From Falsiroseomonas ponticola (GTDB lineage Bacteria > Pseudomonadota > Alphaproteobacteria > Acetobacterales > Acetobacteraceae), in contig NZ_JAERQN010000004.1 in assembly GCF_016805305.1 (NCBI RefSeq), positions 62,001-126,000 of the forward strand: 64,000 nucleotides of DNA. The letters are read 5' to 3'. Made by a program: the position numbers and the translations under genes. The notes under the pieces were generated by a model. That model was given only the letters and a program-made list of their open reading frames with translations, searched no databases and had not been told where the DNA came from. The number at the start of each line of letters is the position of its first letter. The stretch's first letter is position 1. Shown piece after piece: positions 33,980 through 43,593 of this stretch.

Positions 33980-34944
33980 AGGCCCGCGCCCCGCGCGGCC
34001 TGCTTCACCAGCGCCACCAGCAGCGACAGGTTGGGCGCGCTCGCGCCGGTCAGTGCCGCCAGTTTCAGCGGCACGCCGAACAACGCGTCGATCTCCATCG
34101 GCCGGCCGAGTTCCAGGTCCTGCAGGATGGATGGCTTGTGCTGCATGTTGCTGGCGGCGACGCGATCGATGACGTCGTCGGGGATGGTGATGCCGAGCGA
34201 GGCGGCGATGCCGCGCCCTTCCTCCGCGATGGTACGCGCCATGGCGCGCAGCGCGGGATCGGAGAGGCTGTCCCGCACCCCGCGCCGCGTCAGCGTGCAG
34301 ATCGGGCCGGAGGAGAGGTTGCCGAGCAGCTTGGACCAGACCGCCGCGCGGATCGTGGGCGTGACCGGGCTCGGCATGCCGCCGGCTTCCAGCACCGCCG
34401 ACAGCGCCTTCGCCCGGTCGCTGAGCCTGCCATCCGGCTCGCCCAGGATGACGCGGATGTTGCCGTGTTCGGACTTCACCACGCCGGGCGCGATCACCTC
34501 CGTCGCGGAATAGACGACGCCGCCGATGGTGCGGTCGATGCCGACCGCACGCTCCAGCACACCCTCGGGATCGATCTCCGGCAGCCGCAACCCGGGCATG
34601 GGCACGTCGCCCGCCAGGAAATACCACCAGGGTATGCCGTTCATGACGAAGGCGACGGGCGTCGCGGGCCCCAGCAGCGGGCCGATGCCGGCGGCCACGG
34701 CGGGCAGCGCCGGCGCCTTCACCGTCACGATCACGGCATCCTGCGGGCCGAGTTCCGCGGGATCAGCGCTGGCCCGCACGGGCACGACATGCGTGCCGTC
34801 ATGCGCGTGCACGGTCAGGCCATTGGCCTGCATGGCGGCCAGGTGCGCGCCGCGCGCCACCACCGAAACCTCCGCGCCCCCGCGTGCGAGGCGCGCCGCC
34901 AGATGCCCGCCGATGGCGCCCGCGCCGAAGACGCAGATCCTCAA
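33961..34944 (-). CDS. Ketopantoate reductase (PanE/ApbA) family protein
   Basis: A 327-residue NAD(P)H-dependent reductase. The N-terminal Rossmann motif is VFGAGAIGG (residues 5-13). VTVKAPALP carries the conserved Lys. The C-terminal helical domain has AAVWSKLLGNLSSGPI and MQHKPSILQDLELGRPMEID, matching PanE-like enzymes. It could be a paralogue rather than the pantothenate enzyme. It starts with TTG, overlapping the upstream M20 stop as TTGA, so it is translationally coupled to that hydrolase. Confidence 0.75.
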   Translation of the reverse strand: MRICVFGAGAIGGHLAARLARGGAEVSVVARGAHLAAMQANGLTVHAHDGTHVVPVRASADPAELGPQDAVIVTVKAPALPAVAAGIGPLLGPATPVAFVMNGIPWWYFLAGDVPMPGLRLPEIDPEGVLERAVGIDRTIGGVVYSATEVIAPGVVKSEHGNIRVILGEPDGRLSDRAKALSAVLEAGGMPSPVTPTIRAAVWSKLLGNLSSGPICTLTRRGVRDSLSDPALRAMARTIAEEGRGIAASLGITIPDDVIDRVAASNMQHKPSILQDLELGRPMEIDALFGVPLKLAALTGASAPNLSLLVALVKQAARGAGLYPPIG

Positions 34945-36116
34945 GACAGCAGTTCCAGCGCCGCGCGGCTCAAGGCCTGCACGCCGAGGCCGATGCAGCG
35001 TTCGTCGGGCTGGTACTTGTCGTTGTGCAGCCGGTCGTCGCGCCCTTCCGCGCCGCTGCCGATGCGCAGCTGGAAGGAAGGCGCGCGGGCGGCGAATTCG
35101 GCGAAATCCTCGCTGCCCATGGAGGCTTCGCCCTCCTCCACCACCTCGCCGAACTGCGCGCGCACCGCGGCCATCGTCGGCTCCAGCACGCGATCGTCAT
35201 TCACCAGCGGCGGCACCTTGCGCTGGTAGTCCAGCGTGCAGGCCACGCGCATCGTCGTCTCCAGCCCCGCGACCAGGCGGCGGATCGCGTCCTCCGCCGT
35301 GTCGCGCGCCGCAGCGTGCAGCGTGCGCACCGTGCCGCGCAGATGCACGCGCTCGGGGATGATGTTGTAGGTGGTGCCACCGGTGAACTGCGCGATCGTC
35401 ACCACGGCGGGATGCAGCGGCTTGATCTCCCGGCTCACCACCGTCTGCGCCTGCGCGACGAAGCTCGCGGCGGCGACGATGGGATCGATGGCGGCGTAGG
35501 GATGCGCCGCGTGGCCCGACTTGCCGCGCACGATGAGGTCGAAGCGGTCGGAGGCCGCGAGGCAGGCGCCGCGCGCGAAGCCGAAGGTGCCGACCTTCAT
35601 GTCGGGATGGTTGTGGAAGCCGAGCGCGAGGTCGATGCCCTCCGCCGCCCCGTCCGCGATCATCGCGCTAGCGCCTTCAAGAATCTCCTCGGCCGGCTGG
35701 AACACCAGCATCACGCGGCCCGCGAGCTGCGGCGCCAGGTCGCGCAGCACGGCCGCGACGCCGAGCAGCGTGGTGGTGTGGATGTCGTGGCCGCAGGCAT
35801 GCATCTTCCCCGCGACGGTGCTGGCATAGGGAAGGCCGGTATCCTCGTGGATGGGCAGCGCATCCATGTCCGCGCGGATCGCGAGCGTGGGTCCCGGGCG
35901 CCCACCTTCGATGACGCCGAGAACGCCGGTGCGGCCAAGCCCCGTGCGGTGCGGGATCGCCAGACGCGCGAGCTCGGCGGCAACGATACCCGCGGTGCGT
36001 GTCTCCTCGAAGGCCAGTTCGGGGTGCGCGTGCAGGTCCCGGCGGATGGCGACCAGCGCGGGCTCCATGGCCGAAACGGCGTCCCGGATGCGACGCCCGG
36101 GATCGTTGATGAGCAT
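34941..36116 (-). CDS. M20 family amidohydrolase/carboxypeptidase
   Basis: A 391-residue di-metal hydrolase of the M20D/hippurate-hydrolase type. It shows IRADMDALPI, KMHACGHDIHTTTLLG, VFQPAEE and the dimerisation segment KSGHAAHPYAAIDPI. It removes acyl groups from amino acids or related amides in the cytoplasm. GGAGT precedes ATG 36116. It is the first gene of a pair with the PanE-like reductase and is divergent from a Bug-type receptor gene, 124 bases away. Confidence 0.8.
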   Translation of the reverse strand: MLINDPGRRIRDAVSAMEPALVAIRRDLHAHPELAFEETRTAGIVAAELARLAIPHRTGLGRTGVLGVIEGGRPGPTLAIRADMDALPIHEDTGLPYASTVAGKMHACGHDIHTTTLLGVAAVLRDLAPQLAGRVMLVFQPAEEILEGASAMIADGAAEGIDLALGFHNHPDMKVGTFGFARGACLAASDRFDLIVRGKSGHAAHPYAAIDPIVAAASFVAQAQTVVSREIKPLHPAVVTIAQFTGGTTYNIIPERVHLRGTVRTLHAAARDTAEDAIRRLVAGLETTMRVACTLDYQRKVPPLVNDDRVLEPTMAAVRAQFGEVVEEGEASMGSEDFAEFAARAPSFQLRIGSGAEGRDDRLHNDKYQPDERCIGLGVQALSRAALELLS

Positions 36117-36240
36117 CAGCGTTGACTCCGCGCAACTTCCTGGCGCCATGGTAGGTGAAGAAGTGGTCATGGCAAGAAGCAGCGGCTTGCGATTGCTGGA
36201 AACTGCGTGCCATACGCCTGCCAACGTCCAAGGAGGCCGA

Positions 36241-37221
36241 ATGCCGGGGCTTTTCCATCGTCGTGGCTTGATCGCGGGTGCCGCCGTGGCGGTGGCCATG
36301 CCGTCCGTCCTGCGCGCGCAGGGCTGGCCCTCCGGCTCCATCCGCCTGGTCGTGCCCTTCGCCCCCGGCGGCAGCACGGACCTGACGGCGCGCCTCGTCG
36401 CCGATGGGCTGGCGCAGCGCCTCGGCGTGCCGGTGGTGGTGGAGAACCGGCCCGGCGCCGGCGCCACCACGGGCAGCCAGGTGGTCGCGGATGCGGCGCC
36501 GGATGGCCAGACCCTGGTGATGAGCAACATCGCGAGCCACGCGATCAGCCCCGCCCTCTACGGCAACCGCGTTCGCTATGATCCGGTGCGGTCCTTCACG
36601 CATATCGCGATGGTGATCACCAATCCCTCCGTCTGGGTGGTCAATCCGCGCAGCGAGATCGGCAACCTGGCCGACCTGGTGCGCATCGCGAAGACGCGGC
36701 GCGGCGGGCTCGACATGGCATCCTCCGGTGCCGGTTCCTCGAACCACCTGCTGCTGGTCCGCTTCAGCGAGCTGGCGGGGATCGAGCACACCCATGTTCC
36801 CTTCCGCGGCGCCGGCCCGGCGATGACGGCGGTGATCGCGGGCCAGGTGCCGATGATGTCGGACAGCCTGCCCTCCGCCGCCGGCCATGTGCGGCAGGGC
36901 AGCGTGCGGGCGATCGCGATGAGCAGCGCGGAGCGGCACCCGGCCTTCCCGGACGTGCCGACCTTCCGCGAACAGGGCTTCGACCTGGTCAGCACCTCCT
37001 GGTTCGCGCTGTCCGGCCCGGCGGGGATGCCGGCGCCGATCGTGGAGCGCCTGCACCGGGAGACCATGGCCCTGATCGCGACGCCCGAATCGCGGCAGCG
37101 CTTCGCCGAGCTGGGCGGCACGGCCGGGGACATGACGACGGCGCAATTCGCGGCGTTCGTTGCGTCCGAGGTCGCATCCTGGGCCCCCGTTGTGCGGAGC
37201 TCGGGGGCGACGGCAGACTAG
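36241..37221 (+). CDS. Bug family tripartite tricarboxylate receptor (TctC-like)
   Basis: A 326-residue periplasmic binding protein with a twin-arginine/Sec signal (LFHRRGLIAGAAVAVAM). It has the Bug signatures VPFAPGGSTDLTAR, VENRPGAGATTG and HVPFRGAGPAMTAVIAGQV. It captures carboxylates or similar small ligands. tctB and tctA follow on the same strand, after 208 bases without a gene, so this is the likely receptor of that transporter. AGGAGG lies 8 bases before the ATG. Confidence 0.85.
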   Translation: MPGLFHRRGLIAGAAVAVAMPSVLRAQGWPSGSIRLVVPFAPGGSTDLTARLVADGLAQRLGVPVVVENRPGAGATTGSQVVADAAPDGQTLVMSNIASHAISPALYGNRVRYDPVRSFTHIAMVITNPSVWVVNPRSEIGNLADLVRIAKTRRGGLDMASSGAGSSNHLLLVRFSELAGIEHTHVPFRGAGPAMTAVIAGQVPMMSDSLPSAAGHVRQGSVRAIAMSSAERHPAFPDVPTFREQGFDLVSTSWFALSGPAGMPAPIVERLHRETMALIATPESRQRFAELGGTAGDMTTAQFAAFVASEVASWAPVVRSSGATAD

Positions 37222-37429
37222 ACAAGTCATCGGAACGGTGCAGGCTCCCCGACGCTCGCGATTGCGTGATCCGAGGAGCCCGGCATAGGGTGAGAACAGG
37301 GTGCAGGAAGCGGTCCCGGCCGTCTGTCCGCCTTGTTGGGGAGTTGCAGGACCGGCAGTGTCGCCGCCCTGCAAGGGTTGACGGGAACGGACTAGGCACC
37401 GGCGCAAGCCGGGCAGGAACGAGGTGCTG

Positions 37430-37876
37430 ATGAAAATCAATGCGAAGGACGTAGCGTCCGGGGCCTTGCTGATCGCGATCGCGGTCGCCGGGCTTTGGCT
37501 GAACCAGGACCACACGCTGGGCACCGCCCGGCGCATGGGCCCTGGCTACATGCCGATGATGACCTTCTGGCTGCAGATGGGCCTCGGCGCCATCGTGCTG
37601 GTCATGGGTCTGTTCAACGGCCCGGACAAGCTGGACCGCTGGGCCTGGCGCGAGCTGACGCTCATCCTGGCCTCGCTCTGCGTCTTCGCGCTGCTGCTGG
37701 AACAGGGCGGGCTGTTCCTGGCCATCGCCGCGACGGTCGCGGTCGCCGCGCTGGGGGACCGGACGCACCGGCCGCTCGGCGTGCTCGGCCTGATCGTCTT
37801 CCTCATGGCGCTCTGCTGGTTCGTGTTCATCCGGGAATTGGACATCCGGGTGAATCTCTGGCCGTCCTTCTTCTGA
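37430..37876 (+). CDS. tctB: Tripartite tricarboxylate transporter small subunit TctB
   Basis: A 148-residue protein with four membrane helices. It has RRMGPGYMPMMTFWLQMGLG after the first helix, as in TctB, and ends ELDIRVNLWPSFF. It forms the small membrane subunit with TctA. ATG 37430 follows GAGG; an in-frame GTG two codons earlier is possible. The 208-base gap upstream shows no strong promoter, although a TTGACG box lies at 37378. Confidence 0.85.
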   Translation: MKINAKDVASGALLIAIAVAGLWLNQDHTLGTARRMGPGYMPMMTFWLQMGLGAIVLVMGLFNGPDKLDRWAWRELTLILASLCVFALLLEQGGLFLAIAATVAVAALGDRTHRPLGVLGLIVFLMALCWFVFIRELDIRVNLWPSFF

Positions 37877-37895
37877 GCGCGGGGAAAAGGGGACC

Positions 37896-39398
37896 ATGGA
37901 TCTCTTCGCCAATCTCTACCTGGGCATGAGCGTCGCGCTCAGCCTAGACAACATCACCTTCGCGCTGCTGGGTGCCTTCATCGGCACGGCGATCGGCGTG
38001 CTGCCGGGCATCGGCCCGGTCGCCACCATCTCGCTGCTGCTGCCGATCACCTTCGGCATGTCGGCGACGACCGCCATCATCATGCTCGCCGGCATCTACT
38101 ACGGCGCGCAGTATGGCGGCTCCACCACCTCGATCCTGCTCAACCTGCCGGGCGAGGTGTCGTCGGTCGTCACCACGCTCGAAGGCTACAAGATGGCCCG
38201 CAAGGGCCGCGCGGGCGCGGCGCTCACCATCGCCGCCGTCGGCTCCTTCTTCGCGGGCACCATGTCCACCCTGCTGGTGGCCGCGTCGGGGCCGATGCTG
38301 ACCTCGGTCGCCCTCTCCTTCGGTCCCGCCGACTACTTCTCCCTGATGCTCCTCGGCCTCATCATCTCCGCCGTTCTGGCGCAGGGCTCCATCGTCAAGG
38401 CCATCGGCATGGTGGTGCTCGGCGTGGCGCTCGGCCTGGTGGGCACGGACGTGCAGACCGGCCAGCAGCGCTTCACCTTCGGCGTGCCCGAACTGTCGGA
38501 CGGCATCGGCTTCGTGGCCGTCGCCATGGGCATGTTCGGCATCGCGGAAATCATCCTGAACCTCGAACGCCCGGAAAGCCGCTCGGTCCTCACCAACAAG
38601 GTGGACAGCCTGTGGCTGACGCGCGCGGAATTCCAGCGCTCCGTCGCCCCGGTGCTGCGCGGCACGGCCATCGGCTCGGTCCTCGGCATCCTGCCGGGTG
38701 GCGGCGCCTCCCTCGCGGCCTTCGGCTCCTACATGCTGGAGAGCAAGGTCTCGAAGTACCGGCATGAATTCGGCACCGGCGCGATCGAGGGTGTGGCCGG
38801 TCCGGAATCCGCCAACAACGCCGCGGCCCAGACCAGCTTCATCCCGCTGCTGACGCTCGGTATCCCGGCCAACGCCGTGATGGCGCTGATGGTCGGCGCG
38901 CTGATCATCCAGGGCATCCAGCCGGGGCCCCGCATGGTGGAAGCCCAGCCGGACCTGTTCTGGGGCCTCATCGCCTCCATGTGGATCGGCAACCTGATGC
39001 TGCTGGTCATCAACCTGCCGCTGATCGGCATGTGGGTGAAGCTGCTGGAGGTTCCCTACCGCCACCTCTACCCGGCGATCCTGATCTTCTGCGCCATCGG
39101 CGTGTACTCGCTGAACAACAACGTGTTCGACGTGTACCTGACCGTGGCCTTCGGCCTCTTCGGCTACCTCTGCTCCAAGCTGAAGCTGGAAGGCGCGCCG
39201 CTGCTGATCGGCTTCGTGCTCGGCCCGATGATGGAGGAACACCTCCGCCGCGCCATGCTGCTGAGCCGTGGCGATCCCATGGTGTTCATCCAGCGCCCGA
39301 TCTCGGCCACGCTGCTGGCCATCGGTGCGATCGCGCTGATCACCATGCTGCTGCCCGCGCTGCGCAAGAAGAAGGAAGCCGCGCTGGCCGAGGGCTGA
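37896..39398 (+). CDS. tctA: Tripartite tricarboxylate transporter large permease TctA
   Basis: A 500-residue permease with about 11-12 membrane helices. It has the conserved motifs GVLPGIGPVATISLLLPITFG and YYGAQYGGSTTSILLNLPGE near the N-terminus, and GILPGGGASLAAFGSYMLE in the middle. It uses the ion gradient to move the ligand delivered by the receptor. It starts 19 bases after tctB. A clear terminator follows, closing the transporter unit. Confidence 0.9.
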   Translation: MDLFANLYLGMSVALSLDNITFALLGAFIGTAIGVLPGIGPVATISLLLPITFGMSATTAIIMLAGIYYGAQYGGSTTSILLNLPGEVSSVVTTLEGYKMARKGRAGAALTIAAVGSFFAGTMSTLLVAASGPMLTSVALSFGPADYFSLMLLGLIISAVLAQGSIVKAIGMVVLGVALGLVGTDVQTGQQRFTFGVPELSDGIGFVAVAMGMFGIAEIILNLERPESRSVLTNKVDSLWLTRAEFQRSVAPVLRGTAIGSVLGILPGGGASLAAFGSYMLESKVSKYRHEFGTGAIEGVAGPESANNAAAQTSFIPLLTLGIPANAVMALMVGALIIQGIQPGPRMVEAQPDLFWGLIASMWIGNLMLLVINLPLIGMWVKLLEVPYRHLYPAILIFCAIGVYSLNNNVFDVYLTVAFGLFGYLCSKLKLEGAPLLIGFVLGPMMEEHLRRAMLLSRGDPMVFIQRPISATLLAIGAIALITMLLPALRKKKEAALAEG

Positions 39399-39426
39399 AC
39401 CGCCCTCCTCCACCGCACCCGCCAGG

Positions 39427-39457
39427 AAGGGGCCGCTCCGCAAGGGGCGGCCCCTTT
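39427..39457 (+). terminator. Intrinsic terminator after tctA
   Basis: A 10-bp stem (39427-39436 with 39447-39456) is followed by a T residue run (CCCCTTTC), 28 bases after the tctA stop. Confidence 0.8.
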
Positions 39458-39510
39458 CGCTTGCGCGCCACCCGTCGCACCCTCAACCGCATCACGGAGG
39501 ATCAAGCCGC

Positions 39511-40263
39511 ATGGACCTGCAACTCACGGGCAAGGTCGCCCTCGTCACCGGCGCTTCCGCCGGGCTCGGCCGCACCATCGCCCGCCTGCTGGCGGAGGAG
39601 GGCTGCAAGCTCGCCATCCTCGCCCGCCGCCGCCACCTGCTGGAGGAGCTGGCCGCCAGCCTGCCCGCCAGTGCGGAGCCGCTGGTGATCGTGGACGACT
39701 TCACCGACAAGGGCGCGGCGGAGCGGACGCGCGATGCGGTGCTCGGCCGATTCGGCCGCTGCGACATCCTTGTGAACAACGCCGGCGGCAGCCGCCCGCA
39801 GACCGACCTCGGCGCGGATGAGGTCTGGATGGAGGCGATGGAGATCAACTTCCACGCCGGCCGGCGCATGACGCACGCCTTCGTGCCCGCCATGCGCGCG
39901 CAGAAATACGGACGAATCGTCAACCTGACGGGGTCGGACGAGCCGCATATCATCAACGCCGCCAATGCCCCCAACGGCGCGGTCCATATCTGGGCCAAGG
40001 CGCTGTCGCGGCAGTTGGGGCGGGATGGCATCACGGTGAATTCGGTGCCACCCGGCCGCATCCGGTCGGAGCAGATCGACGCCCGCATCCTGCCGACCGA
40101 GGAAGCCCGCCAGGCCTGGGCGGCGGCCGAGGTGCCCGTGGGCTTCATCGGGGAGCCCGAGGATCTCGGCGTGCTGGTGACCTTCCTCTGTTCGCCGCGC
40201 GCCCGCTACATCACCGGCCAGGTGATCCATGTGGATGGCGGCACGCTGCGCCACAGCCACTGA
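39511..40263 (+). CDS. SDR family oxidoreductase lacking the catalytic Tyr
   Basis: A 250-residue short-chain dehydrogenase. The cofactor motif is TGASAGLG (13-20) and NNAG is at 89-92. Ser142 is present in NLTGSDEPH. The usual YxxxK is HIWAK, so His159 replaces the catalytic Tyr while Lys163 remains. C-terminal QVIHVDGGT is standard. Activity may be altered or lost. GGAGG lies 9-10 bases before the ATG. It stands alone after the tctA terminator. Confidence 0.8.
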   Translation: MDLQLTGKVALVTGASAGLGRTIARLLAEEGCKLAILARRRHLLEELAASLPASAEPLVIVDDFTDKGAAERTRDAVLGRFGRCDILVNNAGGSRPQTDLGADEVWMEAMEINFHAGRRMTHAFVPAMRAQKYGRIVNLTGSDEPHIINAANAPNGAVHIWAKALSRQLGRDGITVNSVPPGRIRSEQIDARILPTEEARQAWAAAEVPVGFIGEPEDLGVLVTFLCSPRARYITGQVIHVDGGTLRHSH

Positions 40264-40346
40264 GGCAGCGCAGCCATCGGCAGGGCGCAAGGCTGCGGCC
40301 GCGCCATGGGTATAGGCTGGGATCGAAACGGGATGGACCACCCCGC

Positions 40347-40835
40347 ATGACCCAGCCGCATACAGCCACCCATCTGCGCCGCACCATCGCCCGCGCCAAG
40401 CAGCGGCGGGGCGGCGCGCCGCTGCCACCCTCCTTCGGCGCGCGCCTGGCGGACAGCGTGGCCGCCACGGTCGGGTCCTGGCGCTTCATCCTGGTCCAGT
40501 CGGCCCTGCTGATCGCCTGGATCATCGGCAACGCGCTGGCGGGCGCCCGGGCCTGGGACCCCTACCCCTTCATCCTGCTGAACCTGATGCTGTCCTTCCA
40601 GGCCGCCTACACCGCGCCCATCATCATGATGAGCCAGAACCGGCAATCCGACGTGGACCGGGACCGCGCCCTGGCGGACTATCAGGTCAACCTGCGCGCG
40701 GAAGCCGACATCACGCTGCTGCATGAGAAGATCGACCTGCTGCGCGAACGCGAATTGCTGGAGATGATGCAACTGCTCCGCCGCGCGCTCGACCGGATCG
40801 AGGCGCTGGAACAGCGCCCGCCGAAGGAGGCTTGA
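40347..40835 (+). CDS. DUF1003 family membrane protein
   Basis: A 162-residue protein with two membrane helices (FILVQSALLIAWIIGNAL and FILLNLMLSFQAAYTAPIIMM). A charged C-terminal helix follows, with QNRQSDVDRDRALADYQVN and EIDLLRE-like segments. These are the DUF1003 signatures. The family function is unknown; members may bind cations or sense the membrane. A 52-residue gene follows 3 bases after the stop. Confidence 0.8.
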   Translation: MTQPHTATHLRRTIARAKQRRGGAPLPPSFGARLADSVAATVGSWRFILVQSALLIAWIIGNALAGARAWDPYPFILLNLMLSFQAAYTAPIIMMSQNRQSDVDRDRALADYQVNLRAEADITLLHEKIDLLRERELLEMMQLLRRALDRIEALEQRPPKEA

Positions 40836-40838
40836 GGC

Positions 40839-40997
40839 ATGGCCTGGCTGCTCCGCATCCTGCTGGTCGCCGCCGGCGCCATCGCCGCCATCTTCGTCGC
40901 GCGCGATGCGCCGAACTTCCCGGTGGTGGAAGGGATGGTGGCCGTCGCCCTGATTGCCGCCATCGTGCTGGTGCTGGCGCTGACGCGGAAGAAGTGA
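40839..40997 (+). CDS. Small two-helix membrane protein
   Basis: A 52-residue protein with two hydrophobic segments (LLRILLVAAGAIAAIFVA and GMVAVALIAAIVLVLAL) separated by ARDAPNFPVVE, ending TRKK. It starts 3 bases after the DUF1003 gene with GGAGG upstream, so it is probably co-transcribed. Function unknown. Its C-terminus lies 10 bases before the end of the convergent RTX gene. Confidence 0.65.
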   Translation: MAWLLRILLVAAGAIAAIFVARDAPNFPVVEGMVAVALIAAIVLVLALTRKK

Positions 40998-41007
40998 AGC
41001 GGCGGCG

Positions 41008-43455
41008 TCATTCCAGCCAGATGTCGCCCGCCAGCACGGTCGGCGCACCGCTGAGCCGCGCCACCAGCACGCTCGCCTCCCCGCCGCGGCCATCGGCATC
41101 GAAGTAGAGCCGGCCCGCATCGCTCTCATAGATCAAGCGGGCCTCCGCCGTCGCGGCGGTGCCCGTCAGGCTGGCCTGGAAGCGGCCCGCCTGGCCCGAG
41201 AGCGACCCTGCGACGAGGCCCGTCGCGCCGGCCGGATCGAAGGCGGCCAGGCTGATGACGATGCGGTCACCCTCGGCAGCCGAGAAATCGTAGATGCGAT
41301 CGGCCGCCGCCGAGATCGGCGCCGCGCTGAAGCGGAAGCTGTCGGCGCCGAGCCCGCCGGTCATCCAGTCGAATCCCGCGCCGCCATCCAGCGAATCAGC
41401 GCCGTCTCCGCCCAGCAGCGCGTCGCTCCCCGCCTGCCCCGCCAGGGTGTCGTCGCCCCTCTCGCCCAGCAGGCGGTCATTGCCGCCCCCGCCGGTCAGG
41501 CTATCCCGCCCATCGCGGCCGGCCAGGCGGTTCGCGGCATCATTGCCCGTCATCGCATCGCCCGCGGCGCTGCCGAAGCCGTTGATGGCCGCCGTGCCAG
41601 TCAGGTTCAGGAACACATGGCTTCCCGTCAGCCGCCAGGTCACCGCCGATTCGACCAGGCCGGAGGAGGAGGGATCATCGATGATGACGTCGCCCGCATC
41701 ATCGATGATGAAGACGTCGAAGCCCGCGCCACCGATCAGCACGTCGGCGCCGGTGCCGCCATCCAGCGTATCGGCGCCATCGCCGCCGACCAGCATATCC
41801 TGCCCCGCACCGCCCTTCAGCAGGTCCCCGTCCCGGCCGCCATCGACCAGGTCGTCGTGATCGCCGCCTTCCAGCGTGTCGCCACCCGCGCCGCCGAGGA
41901 GCGTGTCCTCGCCGCCCCGGCCGCGCATCCAGTCATTCCCGCCGCGGCCGGACACGACGTCATCGAGGTTGGTGCCGGACTTCCTGTCGGCGCCATTCGT
42001 GCCCGCCCAGTCCAGGGCCTCGACCTGGCCATAGACGAGAAACGGCGCCGACCAGGTCTCGAATATGTCGAGGAGCAGGTCGTCCGCGCCGTCCCCATTC
42101 ACGTCGCCGACGCCGGCCGGGAACGGCTGGATCACGTAGGTACCGCGCTCGAGATCGAGCAGGCTGTGGCTGATCCGGAAGCCCTGCTCCTCATCCAGGT
42201 TCGCCAGGTCGATCAGGGCGGGCAGCCCGCCGAGCTGCCCATAGACGACATAGGCGGCCATGCCGTTGGCTGTGAAGCCGCTGTCCGTAATGACGACGAT
42301 GTCGTCGATGCCGTCGCCGTTCATGTCACCAGCCGACGCCATGCTGGCACCCGTCAATTCGGCCGCGCCACTATGGATGATCCGGGTGGCCTGGCCCGCG
42401 GACAGTGTCGCGAGATCGATATCGGCGCTGAAGCCTTCGGCGCGGCCATAGACGATATGGACCGGGGTCTCGCCATGACCGACCCAGAAGCCGGTGCCAC
42501 TGAGCGGCGGGGTCTGCGTGATCAGCATGTCGGCGATGCCGTCGCCGTTCAGGTCCCCGGCCCGCGCCACATGCCCGATGCTGCCCGTCACCCCCGGATT
42601 GCTGGTCAGGATGCGGATGCCGCGGTCGGGCGTCAGCGTCCCGTAATCCACGGGGCCCCATGCGCCATCCTGGCCGAAGAGAAGCACGGCGACGCCATCC
42701 GTCGCCAGCAGGACGTCATCGCGACCATCGCCGTTGACGTCGCCGACACCCGCCAGGCTGTTCCCGTTGTTGGTCCAGGTCAGTCCCTGGTCGGCCGGAA
42801 CGCCATCGAGCCGCACGGTACCGTCATCACGATCGGCGTCACCATAGACCACGGCCGCGTAGAGGGGCCGAGGGGCGCCCCCACGTTGCGTCAACGCCGC
42901 GATGTCGCCCAACCCGTCGCCATCCACGTCGCCCAGCATGGCGACGTCGAAGCCGAAGCGCCGCGAACCGAACGGCGCTTCCCTGGCCGTTGACAGGCCC
43001 TCGACCACGAAGCCCTGCTCGGCGGTCAGGGCATTCGTGTCCAGGGTCGCGCCAAGGCCGCCATCCCTGCCATAGATCACCAGCACGCGACCAGGATCGG
43101 CACCGAAGGTCGTGATTTCGCTGGGAACGCCGATGACGATGTCGTCGATGCCGTCCCCGTTCACGTCGCCTCCGGCATCCACGGAGAACCCGAAGCGCGC
43201 ACCGTCGAGCGCATAGGGGAGGACGAAGGTCTGCTGCGTGGGGCCAAGCGTCGCGAGGTCGAGCGTCGCCCCGAAGCCGCCGGCCTGGCCATACAGGATC
43301 CGAATGGCGTCATACCCTAGCAGAATCAGGTCGGCGATGCCGTCATTGTTGATGTCGCCTGCGGCGGAAATTCCCTGCCCGAACCTGAGGAAGTCCTGCA
43401 TGGCGATGCGCGTGCCCTGCGCCGCGGACATGGTGTTCAGGTCGATATCGGGCAT
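41008..43455 (-). CDS. FG-GAP and RTX-repeat secreted protein
   Basis: An 815-residue protein. The first 500 residues hold about seven FG-GAP beta-propeller repeats of the form DxNxDGxxDxxI (for example DINNDGIADLILL, DVNGDGIDDIVIG). Two blocks of Ca2+-binding RTX nonapeptides (GGxGxDxLx) follow. The last 120 residues resemble the type I secretion signal (DRIYDFSAAEGDRI ... DADGRGG). No N-terminal signal peptide is present, consistent with type I secretion. No T1SS exporter genes are in the window. ATG 43455 has GAGG upstream; ATG 43485 is possible. Confidence 0.8.
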   Translation of the reverse strand: MPDIDLNTMSAAQGTRIAMQDFLRFGQGISAAGDINNDGIADLILLGYDAIRILYGQAGGFGATLDLATLGPTQQTFVLPYALDGARFGFSVDAGGDVNGDGIDDIVIGVPSEITTFGADPGRVLVIYGRDGGLGATLDTNALTAEQGFVVEGLSTAREAPFGSRRFGFDVAMLGDVDGDGLGDIAALTQRGGAPRPLYAAVVYGDADRDDGTVRLDGVPADQGLTWTNNGNSLAGVGDVNGDGRDDVLLATDGVAVLLFGQDGAWGPVDYGTLTPDRGIRILTSNPGVTGSIGHVARAGDLNGDGIADMLITQTPPLSGTGFWVGHGETPVHIVYGRAEGFSADIDLATLSAGQATRIIHSGAAELTGASMASAGDMNGDGIDDIVVITDSGFTANGMAAYVVYGQLGGLPALIDLANLDEEQGFRISHSLLDLERGTYVIQPFPAGVGDVNGDGADDLLLDIFETWSAPFLVYGQVEALDWAGTNGADRKSGTNLDDVVSGRGGNDWMRGRGGEDTLLGGAGGDTLEGGDHDDLVDGGRDGDLLKGGAGQDMLVGGDGADTLDGGTGADVLIGGAGFDVFIIDDAGDVIIDDPSSSGLVESAVTWRLTGSHVFLNLTGTAAINGFGSAAGDAMTGNDAANRLAGRDGRDSLTGGGGNDRLLGERGDDTLAGQAGSDALLGGDGADSLDGGAGFDWMTGGLGADSFRFSAAPISAAADRIYDFSAAEGDRIVISLAAFDPAGATGLVAGSLSGQAGRFQASLTGTAATAEARLIYESDAGRLYFDADGRGGEASVLVARLSGAPTVLAGDIWLE

Positions 43456-43593
43456 GGCGTGGCCTCGGGACGTTCGGGATGCCACGAATGATTAACGAAG
43501 GTTGAGGGGGGCCACCAATCCCCCTATACTCTAGGTTGTATTTCACCCTCATCTGCCTGCCGCCCCGCCAGGGCAGCGAGATAGGAGGGGCGT

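Noticed and set aside
36106..36119. FNR-like motif TTGAT-gagc-ATCAG near a divergent promoter
   Set aside because: It lies in the first codons of the M20 gene (Met-Leu-Ile-Asn) and has one mismatch, so coding sequence explains it.
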